Under the pieces are notes generated by a model that was not told the DNA's origin, did no database searches, and worked only from the letters and a program-made list of their open reading frames with translations. The position numbers and the translations under genes were made by a program. A stretch of DNA of 64,000 bases. Source: RGIG6375 sp964472725 (GTDB lineage Bacteria; Bacillota; Clostridia; Oscillospirales; Oscillospiraceae). Location: NCBI GenBank assembly GCA_964472725.1, contig CAYYLZ010000003.1:13583-77582 (forward strand), written 5' to 3'. Shown one piece after another: positions 7,994 through 15,255 of the stretch. Position 1 is the first letter of the stretch. Each line of letters opens with the position of its first letter.

Positions 7994-9315
7994 TGGCACA
8001 TAGAGTTGGAATGGTTTCTCTTGGCTGCGCCAAGAACCTTATAAACAGTGAGCAGATGCTTTGGCTGCTCAACGATGCAGGCTATGAGCTTACCGGCGAT
8101 CTTGCCGAAGCCGAATACCTTGTTATCAATACCTGCGGCTTTATTGAAAGCTCCAAGACCGAGGCTATAAACAATATCCTTGAGTTTGCCGAGCTGAAAA
8201 AGGAAGGCAGACTGAAGAAAATAATCGTTGCCGGCTGCCTCCCCGAGCGCTACCGTGAGGAAGTGCTCAAGGAAATGCCCGAGGTTGACGCGGTCGTAGG
8301 CTGCGGCAGCTACGGCGAGATAGTCGAGGTAATAAAGGAAGTTGAAATGGGCGCTGTTGTGGCACGCTTCGGCGATATCAACGCTCCTGTTGAGGAAACC
8401 GACCGCGTTATCACCTCCGGCGACGGCTGGGCATACATCAAGATAGCTGAGGGTTGCGATAATCACTGCTCTTACTGCGTTATCCCCTCTCTCCGCGGTA
8501 AGTACCGCAGCCGCCCCATGGAGGGTATCCTCCGGGAGGCAAAGGAGCTTGCCGAGCAGGGCGTAAAGGAGCTTATCGTTGTCGCGCAGGATATCACCCG
8601 CTACGGCATGGATAACTACGGCAAAAAGATGCTCTCCGAGCTTATCAAGGAGCTTTGCAAGATAGATGGTTTCCACTGGATCCGCCTGCATTATCTCTAT
8701 CCCGAGCTGATAGACGATGAGCTTATCGAGACCATCGCAAACGAGGAAAAGGTAGTCAAATATCTTGATATTCCCATTCAGCATATCAACACTGAGATAC
8801 TTAAGAAGATGAACCGCCGCGGCACCGGCGAGGAAATAGAGGCTCTGTTTGTGAAGCTTCGTGAGCGCATTCCCGGCGTTGTTCTGCGCACCAGTATCAT
8901 CACCGGTCTCCCCGGCGAGGGCGAAGAGGAATTCGAGGAGCTTTGCGAGTTCCTGCGCCGTGCAAAGATAGAGCGCGCAGGCGTATTCGCATTCTCTCCC
9001 GAGGAGGGCACTCCCGCCGCCGAGATGGACTATCCCGAGCGCGAGGTTGCCGAGCACCGCGCCGAGCTGCTGGTGGATATCCAGTCTGACGTTATCGACG
9101 AGTTCAACGAGAGCCGCATGGGTAAGACTATTGAGGTCATCTGTGAGGACTTCGACCGCCTGGCAGAATGCTGGTACGGCCGCAGCTACGCCGACTCTCC
9201 CGAGGTTGACGGCAAGATATTCTTCACCGGCAAGGGTCTGCGTCCCGGTGAGTTCGTAAACGTTCTCGTTACCGATACCATAGACGGCGACCTTATGGGT
9301 GAAGCTGTCCAGTAA
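7993..9315 (+). CDS. rimO: Ribosomal protein S12 methylthiotransferase RimO
   Basis: 440 residues. RimO is a radical SAM enzyme that adds a methylthio group to an aspartate of ribosomal protein S12. The N-terminal UPF0004 domain holds the auxiliary cluster cysteines (LGCAKN, NTCGF, AGCLPER). The radical SAM motif GCDNHCSYC lies near residues 154-162, and a C-terminal TRAM domain starts around 370. The signature LGCAKNLINSE and the absence of MiaB-type features favour RimO over MiaB. Start overlaps the recX stop; pgsA follows 10 bases after the stop. Confidence 0.95.
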   Translation: MAHRVGMVSLGCAKNLINSEQMLWLLNDAGYELTGDLAEAEYLVINTCGFIESSKTEAINNILEFAELKKEGRLKKIIVAGCLPERYREEVLKEMPEVDAVVGCGSYGEIVEVIKEVEMGAVVARFGDINAPVEETDRVITSGDGWAYIKIAEGCDNHCSYCVIPSLRGKYRSRPMEGILREAKELAEQGVKELIVVAQDITRYGMDNYGKKMLSELIKELCKIDGFHWIRLHYLYPELIDDELIETIANEEKVVKYLDIPIQHINTEILKKMNRRGTGEEIEALFVKLRERIPGVVLRTSIITGLPGEGEEEFEELCEFLRRAKIERAGVFAFSPEEGTPAAEMDYPEREVAEHRAELLVDIQSDVIDEFNESRMGKTIEVICEDFDRLAECWYGRSYADSPEVDGKIFFTGKGLRPGEFVNVLVTDTIDGDLMGEAVQ

Positions 9316-9325
9316 GGAGAGGGAT

Positions 9326-9877
9326 ATGACTACAGCCAATAAACTTACTATACTGCGTATGGTGATGATACCCGTCTTTGTATTGGTGATGATGTTCCCC
9401 TTCCCCGGCTCAAAGTGGGTGGCGCTGGTGATTTTCGCCGGTGCGAGCATCACCGACTTCGTAGATGGATATATCGCCCGCAAGTACAATCAGGTAACCA
9501 ACTTCGGCAAATTCATGGACCCGCTGGCGGATAAGCTGCTGGTAACGGCTGCAATACTCCTCTTCGTTGAATTCGGTCAGTGTCCCGCCTGGTGCGCTTT
9601 GATAATCATCGCAAGAGAGTTTGCTGTAACGGCTCTGCGCCTTATCGCCGTAAATAACGGCATCGTTATTGCCGCCGCCTGGTCGGGCAAGATAAAGACC
9701 GCCAGCTCAATAGTGGCTATCTGTCTTATGCTTAGCCCCTGGCATGATTTCGCCCTTGCAGGCAGCTTCGACCTTGACGCGCTGTGCGTGCTGGTGATGA
9801 CCGTGCTCACCGTATGGTCAGGCGCGGAATACTTTATCAAGAATAAGGTGCTGTTCAGCGCGGATAAAATGAAATAA
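9326..9877 (+). CDS. pgsA: CDP-diacylglycerol--glycerol-3-phosphate 3-phosphatidyltransferase
   Basis: 183 residues with about four to five membrane segments. It makes phosphatidylglycerophosphate, the precursor of phosphatidylglycerol. The CDP-alcohol phosphotransferase signature D-x2-DG-x2-AR-x8-G-x3-D-x3-D is present as DFVDGYIAR followed by GKFMDPLAD (about residues 40-66). I chose the ATG at 9326, preceded by AAGGAGAGGG, over an in-frame upstream start inside rimO. The gene ends a nine-kilobase co-oriented block and is followed by a strong terminator. Confidence 0.93.
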   Translation: MTTANKLTILRMVMIPVFVLVMMFPFPGSKWVALVIFAGASITDFVDGYIARKYNQVTNFGKFMDPLADKLLVTAAILLFVEFGQCPAWCALIIIAREFAVTALRLIAVNNGIVIAAAWSGKIKTASSIVAICLMLSPWHDFALAGSFDLDALCVLVMTVLTVWSGAEYFIKNKVLFSADKMK

Positions 9878-9882
9878 ACAAA

Positions 9883-9916
9883 AGAGCGTTCACTTTTTGT
9901 GGACGCTCTTTTTCTT
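9883..9916 (+). terminator. Terminator after pgsA
   Basis: An 11-base stem (AGAGCGTTCAC with GTGGACGCTCT, one G-T pair) around a T-rich loop is followed by a run of T. It closes the prmC-recA-rimO-pgsA transcription unit. Confidence 0.9.
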
Positions 9917-9976
9917 TGCATACACCTTGCCATACGCTCATATATTGGACTGAGAAAAGCGAAAGAGGTGTATTGC

Positions 9977-10570
9977 TTGGACGGCATTATAAATAACAAC
10001 GCGGTGGAGCTCTGCGGAACTGCGGCTGCGGAGCCGATATTTTCACATAAAAGCAAGGAGCGGGAATTCTATACCTTACCCCTGATAATCTGCCGCCTTT
10101 CGGGTGCGGAGGACAGGGTCAACGTGACAGTGGACAGGAGAATGGCACAGCTCTGCCGGGGCGGGGAGCGGCTGCGGGTGTGCGGCGAGCTGCGTTCCTT
10201 CAATAACCGCAGCGGAACGGGCAGCCGCCTTGTTATAAGCGTGTTCGCAAGGGAAGTGAGCCTTACGGACGAGGAGGATTCCAATCGGGTAGAATTGACG
10301 GGAACCGTTTGCAAGAAGCCAACCTACCGCCGCACCCCCATGGGTCGGGAGATATGCGACCTTATGCTGGCGGTGAACCGGCGCTACGGACGCTCGGACT
10401 ATCTGCCCTGTATTGCATGGGGCATAGGCGCTGCGGAAGCGAGAGAGTGGGACGTAGGTCACAAGACCTCCCTTGTAGGCCGACTGCAGAGCAGGAAGTA
10501 CATGAAGCTGGAGGCCGGGGAAAGCGTAGAGAAAACCGCATTTGAGGTCTCAGTGGTGGAGTTTAGATAA
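9977..10570 (+). CDS. Single-stranded DNA-binding-like protein with two OB folds
   Basis: 197 residues from a TTG preceded at good spacing by AAAGAGGTG; the frame upstream is open but runs through the pgsA terminator, so a longer product is unlikely. Two related halves are visible. Residues 7-95 begin NAVELCGTAAAEP and end in RLVISVFAREV; residues 103-197 begin NRVELTGTVCKKPTYRRTP and contain DYLPCIAWG and TSLVGRLQSRKY, the segments most like SSB/PriB-type OB folds. The acidic DDxPF-like SSB tail that recruits partners is absent. It is a single-gene unit between two terminators. A role in replication or repair is inferred from the fold only. Confidence 0.65.
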   Translation: MDGIINNNAVELCGTAAAEPIFSHKSKEREFYTLPLIICRLSGAEDRVNVTVDRRMAQLCRGGERLRVCGELRSFNNRSGTGSRLVISVFAREVSLTDEEDSNRVELTGTVCKKPTYRRTPMGREICDLMLAVNRRYGRSDYLPCIAWGIGAAEAREWDVGHKTSLVGRLQSRKYMKLEAGESVEKTAFEVSVVEFR

Positions 10571-10574
10571 AAAG

Positions 10575-10604
10575 AAAGGGCGGAATGCATGCATTCCGCC
10601 CTTT
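10575..10604. terminator. Bidirectional terminator between convergent genes
   Basis: Perfect 14-base inverted repeat (AAAGGGCGGAATGC with GCATTCCGCCCTTT, two-base loop). It lies between the convergent SSB-like and SLOG-family genes and can serve both. Confidence 0.85.
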
Positions 10605-10605
10605 G

Positions 10606-11046
10606 TCATAGGCTACCAAGGCGAATCAGCGGTTTACCCATGCGTTCAGCCTGTTTGGAAAATTCAAAAGCTCCGCCCCAAGGGTAATTGACATAGGTAA
10701 CCACATAGTCCGAATGTTTTAGAAGCCATTTGTTTCTTTCCAATATAGCAAAACGCTTGGGAACTGTTTCCAAGTTTTCAAGAAATAAAGTTTCGGAAAA
10801 AGAATATTTTGCGGCAGAGGGGTGACCTGTAGGCATATAGGCCAATACAACAGCATATCGTATATAAGGGTATACGTCTTTTGCGCTCACAAGCGCTGAA
10901 TAAACCATGCGGTCAAAGTTCCCGTTGTTGCCTACATAGAATATATCCGCTGATTGTTTTTCTATCAAGTCTTTGAGTGCTTGCTTAAGGGCGTCACTAA
11001 CCTCGTCAGGACAGTCGCGGTGTCCGAAGAAAATACAGGCTGCCAT
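10606..11046 (-). CDS. SLOG-superfamily (DUF1273-like) protein
   Basis: 146 residues starting at the ATG preceded by AGAAGGG; a start 14 codons upstream has no such site. The sequence has the outline of small SLOG/DprA-like Rossmann proteins: an N-terminal strand then FGHRDC (residues 6-11), a glycine-containing turn VGNNGNFDR near 38-46, a central strand RYAVVLAYMPTG near 64-75, and an ERNKWLLKHSDYVVTYVN segment followed by WGGAFEFSKQA near 123-133. SLOG domains bind nucleotides or nucleotide-derived ligands; what this one binds is unknown. It is transcribed divergently from an XRE regulator remnant, and base composition here is more AT-rich than in the neighbouring housekeeping genes, suggesting acquisition. 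Confidence 0.6.
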   Translation of the reverse strand: MAACIFFGHRDCPDEVSDALKQALKDLIEKQSADIFYVGNNGNFDRMVYSALVSAKDVYPYIRYAVVLAYMPTGHPSAAKYSFSETLFLENLETVPKRFAILERNKWLLKHSDYVVTYVNYPWGGAFEFSKQAERMGKPLIRLGSL

Positions 11047-11068
11047 TTTATACCCTTCTATTACAATG

Positions 11069-11139
11069 TTGACCAGTATAGCGGACAATATTTTGCTTCA
11101 GCATATCATACCATAACAATAGTTGCAACCAATATTGGT
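11069..11139. promoter_or_regulatory. Operator-like inverted motif in the SLOG/XRE divergent region
   Basis: A 12-base perfect palindrome ACCAATATTGGT (11128-11139) is followed by CAA, so the minus strand reads TTGACCAATAT. A near-copy, TTGACCAGTAT, occurs on the plus strand at 11069-11079, giving two inverted sites about 60 bases apart. The left copy overlaps TATACT, the likely -10 of the minus-strand SLOG gene. This is the arrangement expected of a repressor controlling both genes. Confidence 0.55.
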
Positions 11140-11157
11140 CAATTATGAGGTGATATA

Positions 11158-11401
11158 ATGGAACAAAAGATGCGTCGCGACCGTAATATGGGGGATAACT
11201 TGCGAAGACTGCGTAATGAGCACGATTTGTCACAGGAAAAGCTGTGTGCGGAGCTACAAAGGCGTGGGCGATATAGGAAGAACCACTTATGCTAAGTATG
11301 AAGCGGGAGAGCTGAATATAAGGGTAAGTGTTATTATTGCTCTTAGAAAAATATATAATTGCACATATGATGATTTCTTTGACGGCTTGGATTTAGAATA
11401 A
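11158..11401 (+). pseudogene. XRE-family HTH regulator broken by a frameshift
   Basis: Starting at the ATG at 11158 (ribosome site GAGGTGAT), the frame encodes an XRE helix-turn-helix start (DNLRRLRNEHDLSQEKLCAELQRRG) and then reaches a stop at 11295. The rest of a normal XRE domain, DIGRTTYAKYEAG followed by VSVIIALRKIYNC and DDFFDGL, continues in the next frame to 11401. The shift lies near 11262-11274 at GGCGTGGGCGAT and is explained by one extra or two missing bases. Joined, the halves would give an ordinary ~80-residue regulator. It may be a true pseudogene, a sequencing error or, less likely, a programmed shift. It is divergent from the SLOG-family gene. Confidence 0.75.
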
Positions 11402-11405
11402 TAAC

Positions 11406-11440
11406 AGCAAAATTCCCGGGATGCACAGCATCCCGGGAAT
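11406..11440 (-). terminator. Terminator after the M28 peptidase gene
   Basis: Perfect 13-base stem ATTCCCGGGATGC with GCATCCCGGGAAT and a three-base loop; on the minus strand the stem is followed by a short T run. It also ends the XRE remnant from the other side. Confidence 0.8.
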
Positions 11441-11462
11441 AAGTTTATATCGAAATTGTGAA

Positions 11463-12701
11463 TCAGAAGGGTCTGCCGCCGCCGCGCTTGCGGTTGAGGT
11501 AAACGTCCAGCTTTTCCTTGACGTTTGCAGGAATTTCGCGGGCAACGGGGAAGTTCTTGGCGTTTGCCATGTGAGCAACAAAGGCGTTGATGAAGTCAAT
11601 ATCCTTGAGCACGTGCTCTGCCTTCATAACTGCGGTGGTGTCATAACGGTTGTGAATGGTGGCGGTGTTTTGGGGGGCGTGGCGTGCGAAAGAAACAGCG
11701 GGAACGCCCTTGTCGGCGAAGGGGGTGGAGTCGCTGGAATAGACGTCCTGCCATACCTTCAGGGGGAAACCCTCAAGGTAAGAGAGATACTCGATAAAGG
11801 TGACCAGCTTGTCCTCGCAGGTGCAGCAGGCGGCAAAACCGCCCATGATGCAGCCGATCATGTCAAGGTTTACGTTCAGCACGAACTTCTCCAGCTCGTC
11901 CTCGTGGGCGGCAACGTATGCCTTGGAGCCCAGCAGACCGCGCTCCTCGGAGCCGCACCATACGAAGCGCAGGGAGTAGCGGTGGGGAGCCTTGGCGAAA
12001 TGCTCGGCGATACCCAGCAGACCGATGCTGCCGGACATGTTGTCGTAAGAACCCAGGGACAGGGAAGTGGAGTCGTAGTGAGCGGTCATAACGATGGTCT
12101 GCTCGATCTCGCCGGGAATATCCAGCACTACGTTGCGGGAGGTGCCCACATACTCTTCCTGGTCGAGAATGATCTTGGCGGTGGTTGCGCCGTCACGGAC
12201 AATGGCGATGGCATGCTTTGCGTTGATGCAGACGCCGGGGATAACCTTGCCGTTGCTTACTGCCTTGCGAAGCTCCTTCTGGTCGATGTCCTCGTCGGCA
12301 TAGTTGGCGTTGCCGTCATAGGTGATGAAGCCTACGGCACCGTTCTCAACGATGTCCTGATACTTCCAGTAGCTCATGGAGGAGTCGATCATGACGATCT
12401 TGCCCTTGCAGCCGGCCAGAGAATGCTTGTCATCACTGGGCATATAGTAGAAGGGAGCCTCGAGCTCGGCAGAACCGGAGCAGAGATAACCCTTGCAGGG
12501 GATCTCCTTGCCATCGATGAGAAGAACAGCTTTCTTCATGGTGCTCATATCGACATCGAAGTCCTCGATGTGAGCCTCGTAGCCGGTCAGCTCAGCGGCT
12601 GCAGACTTTATGTACTCGGCGCACTTGAGCTCTTCGGCAGTACCGCCGGTGCGGGTATATGCGTTGTCGTTGAGTATCTGATTTACTTTTTTGATATCCA
12701 T
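11463..12701 (-). CDS. M28-family zinc aminopeptidase
   Basis: 412 residues. Metal and catalytic residues of family M28 are all visible: His in MTAHYDS, Asp in GSYDNMSGS, the catalytic Glu pair in CGSEERGLLGS, Asp in NVNLDMIGC and the last His in TIHNRYDT. A protease-associated (PA)-like insert occupies about residues 100-200 (GCKGKIVMIDSS, ENGAVGFITYDG). No signal peptide is seen, so it is probably cytoplasmic or leaves by another route. The expected activity is removal of N-terminal amino acids from peptides. It forms a single-gene unit bounded by terminators; an extended -10 element sits about 37 bases upstream of the start. Confidence 0.88.
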   Translation of the reverse strand: MDIKKVNQILNDNAYTRTGGTAEELKCAEYIKSAAAELTGYEAHIEDFDVDMSTMKKAVLLIDGKEIPCKGYLCSGSAELEAPFYYMPSDDKHSLAGCKGKIVMIDSSMSYWKYQDIVENGAVGFITYDGNANYADEDIDQKELRKAVSNGKVIPGVCINAKHAIAIVRDGATTAKIILDQEEYVGTSRNVVLDIPGEIEQTIVMTAHYDSTSLSLGSYDNMSGSIGLLGIAEHFAKAPHRYSLRFVWCGSEERGLLGSKAYVAAHEDELEKFVLNVNLDMIGCIMGGFAACCTCEDKLVTFIEYLSYLEGFPLKVWQDVYSSDSTPFADKGVPAVSFARHAPQNTATIHNRYDTTAVMKAEHVLKDIDFINAFVAHMANAKNFPVAREIPANVKEKLDVYLNRKRGGGRPF

Positions 12702-12737
12702 TATGAGTTTAACCTCCGAATATGTATGATTACGGAC

Positions 12738-12746
12738 ATTGTATCA
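12738..12746 (-). promoter_or_regulatory. Extended -10 element upstream of the M28 peptidase gene
   Basis: On the minus strand TGA-TACAAT forms an extended -10 element upstream of the start codon. No good -35 hexamer accompanies it, so the assignment is moderate. Confidence 0.45.
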
Positions 12747-12785
12747 CGTTTCTGCCGGAAATGATATAGATTTTTGAATAATATT

Positions 12786-12815
12786 AAAAACTCCCGCAGC
12801 ATTCGCTGCGGGAGT
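12786..12815 (-). terminator. Terminator after the PlsC-like gene
   Basis: Stem ACTCCCGCAGC with GCTGCGGGAGT and loop ATTC; reading the minus strand, the stem is followed by a T run (five A on the plus strand). Confidence 0.85.
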
Positions 12816-12822
12816 ACTCGGC

Positions 12823-13965
12823 TTAATTTACGGCGGCTGTATTGGCCTTATGCGCGTTATAAAGAAGATGGAATTTGAGCATGTTGCACTCCCTGGATAT
12901 AAGCTCGTAATATGTCTTGCCAACGGAGAAAACAACCGCGTGGCGGCCATGCATCGCAAGCTCGGTTATATCAGCGAGGGGAATGGAAACCTCACCGCAG
13001 CTTATTGCATCGGCGGATATGCTTGATTCGCCGGAGGTGACGGGAGTTTCAACGTGCTTGGAAACAGTGGAGAGAGTGGCTGCGGGGACGGAGAAAACCT
13101 TGCCCTCACCGACAAGCTTGGAGATTTTCTCCTTCTGCCAGTTAGAAAGCTCAAGAACGGTCTTGAAGCGGCTGCCGCTGAGCATGCCGTATTCGTCGTA
13201 TCTGAAGCTGTGGGAGCAGGCGGAGCAGCTTACGGTATCGCCTGTGGAGGCGATGGAGTCTACCGCGCCGCATTCGGGGCAGATGAAGAGCAGATTTTCC
13301 ATACGCACGGCTATGTTCTTGCCCTTGTACTTTTTGGGAGCCTCAAGCTGACGGGCGTAAGCGTCCTCATAAAGGTCTCGGCAGATAAGCTCGTTGACCT
13401 CGTCAACGCTCATGGCAGCCAGCTGCTCGGCAGTGTACACGTTTACAACGCTGCCGCGAACAACGCCGCGGCGGGTGCCGTGACCCTCGCTCCACATGGG
13501 ACTGGCGAAATAGCCGCCTACTATCTTATAGGTGACAAGACCGCAGCGGGCGCTTTTTACCATCTTGCCGGTAGCGGGGAGAATGGGATTGGTGAGACCG
13601 TCCCAGGAGCGCACACCCTCGGCGAAAATGCATACGCGGTTGCCGTCGCGCACTCTGCGCAGAACTTCCATGACGGTAGATGCCGCAACGGAACCCTTGT
13701 AGCGCATAATGGGGTCAAAGCCGAAACGAATGAACTTGAAAGCGTTTTTCCAGCGGGCAATGTGTTCGCTGGCCACGAAGTACATCTGCTTGGGGAAGCT
13801 GAGCGCTACGAAAAGGGGGTCAAAGTCGGTGGTGTGATTGGAGAGAACTATGTAATTCTCGGGGAGATTCTTAGCTATGCTGAACCGGTAATTGAACTTT
13901 ATGAGAAGAAACAGTGCCACCGGCCAACGCAGGACAGCGTATACTATTTTGTGAGTCAGATTCAT
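12823..13965 (-). CDS. PlsC-like lysophospholipid acyltransferase with C-terminal zinc ribbon
   Basis: 380 residues. The N-terminal ~210 residues form a PlsC/LPLAT acyltransferase domain with the catalytic NHTTDFD (H-x4-D) near residue 43 and the FAEGVRSWDG block (F-x-E-G-x-R type) near 114-123. These enzymes transfer acyl chains to lysophosphatidate at the membrane. Unusually, a four-cysteine zinc ribbon (CPECG with CSACS, about residues 229-253) and a further beta-rich domain of ~120 residues follow. That C-terminal part matches nothing I recognise. It has its own near-consensus promoter and terminator. PlsC is often next to cmk in Clostridia; here no plsC is found there, so this could be the main enzyme or a specialised paralogue. 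Confidence 0.75.
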   Translation of the reverse strand: MNLTHKIVYAVLRWPVALFLLIKFNYRFSIAKNLPENYIVLSNHTTDFDPLFVALSFPKQMYFVASEHIARWKNAFKFIRFGFDPIMRYKGSVAASTVMEVLRRVRDGNRVCIFAEGVRSWDGLTNPILPATGKMVKSARCGLVTYKIVGGYFASPMWSEGHGTRRGVVRGSVVNVYTAEQLAAMSVDEVNELICRDLYEDAYARQLEAPKKYKGKNIAVRMENLLFICPECGAVDSIASTGDTVSCSACSHSFRYDEYGMLSGSRFKTVLELSNWQKEKISKLVGEGKVFSVPAATLSTVSKHVETPVTSGESSISADAISCGEVSIPLADITELAMHGRHAVVFSVGKTYYELISRECNMLKFHLLYNAHKANTAAVN

Positions 13966-14011
13966 GTTAATCCTCCATGCAGTGCTTCTGCATTAAAAGT
14001 TATCGGTGATT

Positions 14012-14040
14012 ATTTTAAACCTTATGCCCCTGTTCGTCAA
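14012..14040 (-). promoter_or_regulatory. Promoter of the PlsC-like gene
   Basis: Minus strand: TTGACG, 17-base spacer, TAAAAT, about 45 bases ahead of the start codon. Near-consensus sigma-A promoter. Confidence 0.75.
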
Positions 14041-14082
14041 GTTTTATCGAATTTCGCAGGCCTGCTTAACACGGAAAATATA

Positions 14083-14112
14083 TGTAGAAACTGGGCAATT
14101 ATGTGATATAAT
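14083..14112 (+). promoter_or_regulatory. Promoter of the VOC-family gene
   Basis: Perfect TATAAT at 14107-14112 preceded by TGA (extended -10); a weak -35 TGTAGA is 18 bases upstream. The start codon is 28 bases downstream. Confidence 0.6.
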
Positions 14113-14140
14113 CGTATAAAAACAATCGGAGGGATTTGAG

Positions 14141-14500
14141 ATGAAAGTAAACTGGATCACCATAAATACTGCAGACCTTGAAAAATCCAAGGAATTCTAC
14201 GGCGAATATCTGGGACTTGCCCTTGAGCGGGAGTTTTCTCCCTATGAGGGTATGCGCATAGCTTTCTTCGCGGCCGATAATTTTGAAATAGAGCTGCTTG
14301 AACGCAAGGACTATGTGGCCGCCGAGGGCGCAAATACCGGGCTTTCCGTGGGTATTACTCCGGATAATTACGATGAGATACTTGCCGGAGCCCACGAAAA
14401 GGGCATTCTTGAGGGTGAGCCCGAGGTGGTAGGCGGTCATCTGACCTGCTTCTTTATCCATGACCCCAACGGCGTGCGCCTGCAGGTAATAAAGGCATGA
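14141..14500 (+). CDS. VOC (glyoxalase/bleomycin-resistance fold) family protein
   Basis: 119 residues, one vicinal oxygen chelate domain made of two beta-alpha-beta3 halves: VNWITINTADLEKSKEFY (residues 3-20) and the closing HDPNGVRLQVI. In many VOC enzymes the first metal ligand is a His ahead of the VxD motif and the last a Glu in the final strand; here those places hold Trp and Gln, so metal-dependent catalysis may be lost and a binding role is possible. The substrate is unknown. The start is preceded by CGGAGGGA. It is a single-gene unit with its own promoter and terminator. Confidence 0.75.
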   Translation: MKVNWITINTADLEKSKEFYGEYLGLALEREFSPYEGMRIAFFAADNFEIELLERKDYVAAEGANTGLSVGITPDNYDEILAGAHEKGILEGEPEVVGGHLTCFFIHDPNGVRLQVIKA

Positions 14501-14504
14501 ACAT

Positions 14505-14541
14505 AAAAAAGCCGCACATCATTCGATGTGCGGCAATATTA
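14505..14541. terminator. Bidirectional terminator between VOC and carD genes
   Basis: Stem GCCGCACATC with GATGTGCGGC around ATTC, flanked by A6 on the left and a T-rich stretch on the right; it ends both convergent genes. Confidence 0.85.
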
Positions 14542-14547
14542 TTTTTG

Positions 14548-15027
14548 TCAGCCGGCGAGGGCGGAGTTGAGGCGCTGCTCGACTTCGTCGTAATCGCCGT
14601 TGGTGGTCATAACGATTTCGGAAATGAGTATCTGCTTGGCGCTGCGGAGCATTTTGCGTTCACCGGTGGAAAGACCCTTTTCGCTGTCACGAACCATAAG
14701 GCTCTTGACTACCCGGGCAACCTCCAGCAGGTCGCCGCTTTTTATGCGCAGCATATTCTCTCTGTAACGCTTGTTCCAGTTGGCAGTTATCTCGATTTCA
14801 AGGCGACCGAGCTCCAGCATAAGAGAATCCGCCTGTTCGGGCGTGATGAGCCTTCTTATGCCTATTTCGTCGCTGTGATCCACCGGGATCTTCATGCTCA
14901 GGCCGCCCATGGGGAGCCTGAAAACATAATAGCTGCGCACCACGCCGTCAATTTTGACGTCGACTATTTCGTCGATGGTGCCTGCGCCATGCATCGGGTG
15001 GACGATAATTTCGCCTATCTCAAACAT
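14548..15027 (-). CDS. CarD-family RNA polymerase-binding regulator
   Basis: 159 residues. The N-terminal CarD/TRCF-like beta domain (residues 1-60) starts FEIGEIIVHPMHGAGTI and contains the YYVF and MKIPV strands that contact RNA polymerase beta. A helical C-terminal domain (65-159) with a conserved tryptophan (ANWNKRYREN near 83-92) contacts promoter DNA in CarD/CdnL proteins. Such proteins stabilise open promoter complexes, often at rRNA genes. It is divergent from ispD, and the intergenic region holds back-to-back promoters. CarD-type genes often neighbour ispD in Gram-positive genomes. Confidence 0.9.
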   Translation of the reverse strand: MFEIGEIIVHPMHGAGTIDEIVDVKIDGVVRSYYVFRLPMGGLSMKIPVDHSDEIGIRRLITPEQADSLMLELGRLEIEITANWNKRYRENMLRIKSGDLLEVARVVKSLMVRDSEKGLSTGERKMLRSAKQILISEIVMTTNGDYDEVEQRLNSALAG

Positions 15028-15074
15028 AGCTACTTCCTTTACGAAACCTAAAAAGCGTACAATATCCTACAAAT

Positions 15075-15103
15075 ATTATACCCGTTTTTACATATTTTAG
15101 CAA
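15075..15103 (-). promoter_or_regulatory. Promoter of the carD-type gene
   Basis: Minus strand: TTGCTA, 17-base spacer, perfect TATAAT, about 48 bases upstream of the start codon. Confidence 0.8.
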
Positions 15104-15191
15104 GTACAAATTTACTTTCAGATTTTGTTCAATTTGGCTAATTCACTGCTGTGGGGATTTTACGCGCGCTTGAAGTATTTTTGTTGTTATT

Positions 15192-15220
15192 TTTTGAGAA
15201 AAGTGATATACTATTATAAT
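15192..15220 (+). promoter_or_regulatory. Promoter of the ispD operon
   Basis: Perfect TATAAT at 15215-15220, 35 bases ahead of the ispD start, with a T-rich -35 region (TTTTGA at 17 bases, TTTGAG at 16). It points opposite to the carD promoter. Confidence 0.65.
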
Positions 15221-15255
15221 AGGATAAATATTGGTAAAAACAGGAGGGGGAGCCG

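Noticed and set aside
9899..9976. Longer N-terminus for the SSB-like protein
   Set aside because: It would begin inside the pgsA terminator hairpin; the TTG at 9977 has a clear AAAGAGGTG site.
11255..11300. Programmed frameshift in the XRE gene
   Set aside because: No slippery heptamer followed by a stimulatory stem is visible; a simple indel or sequencing error is more likely.
11421..12764. Plus-strand open frame opposite the M28 peptidase
   Set aside because: All M28 metal ligands are on the minus strand, which also has a ribosome site, promoter element and terminator.
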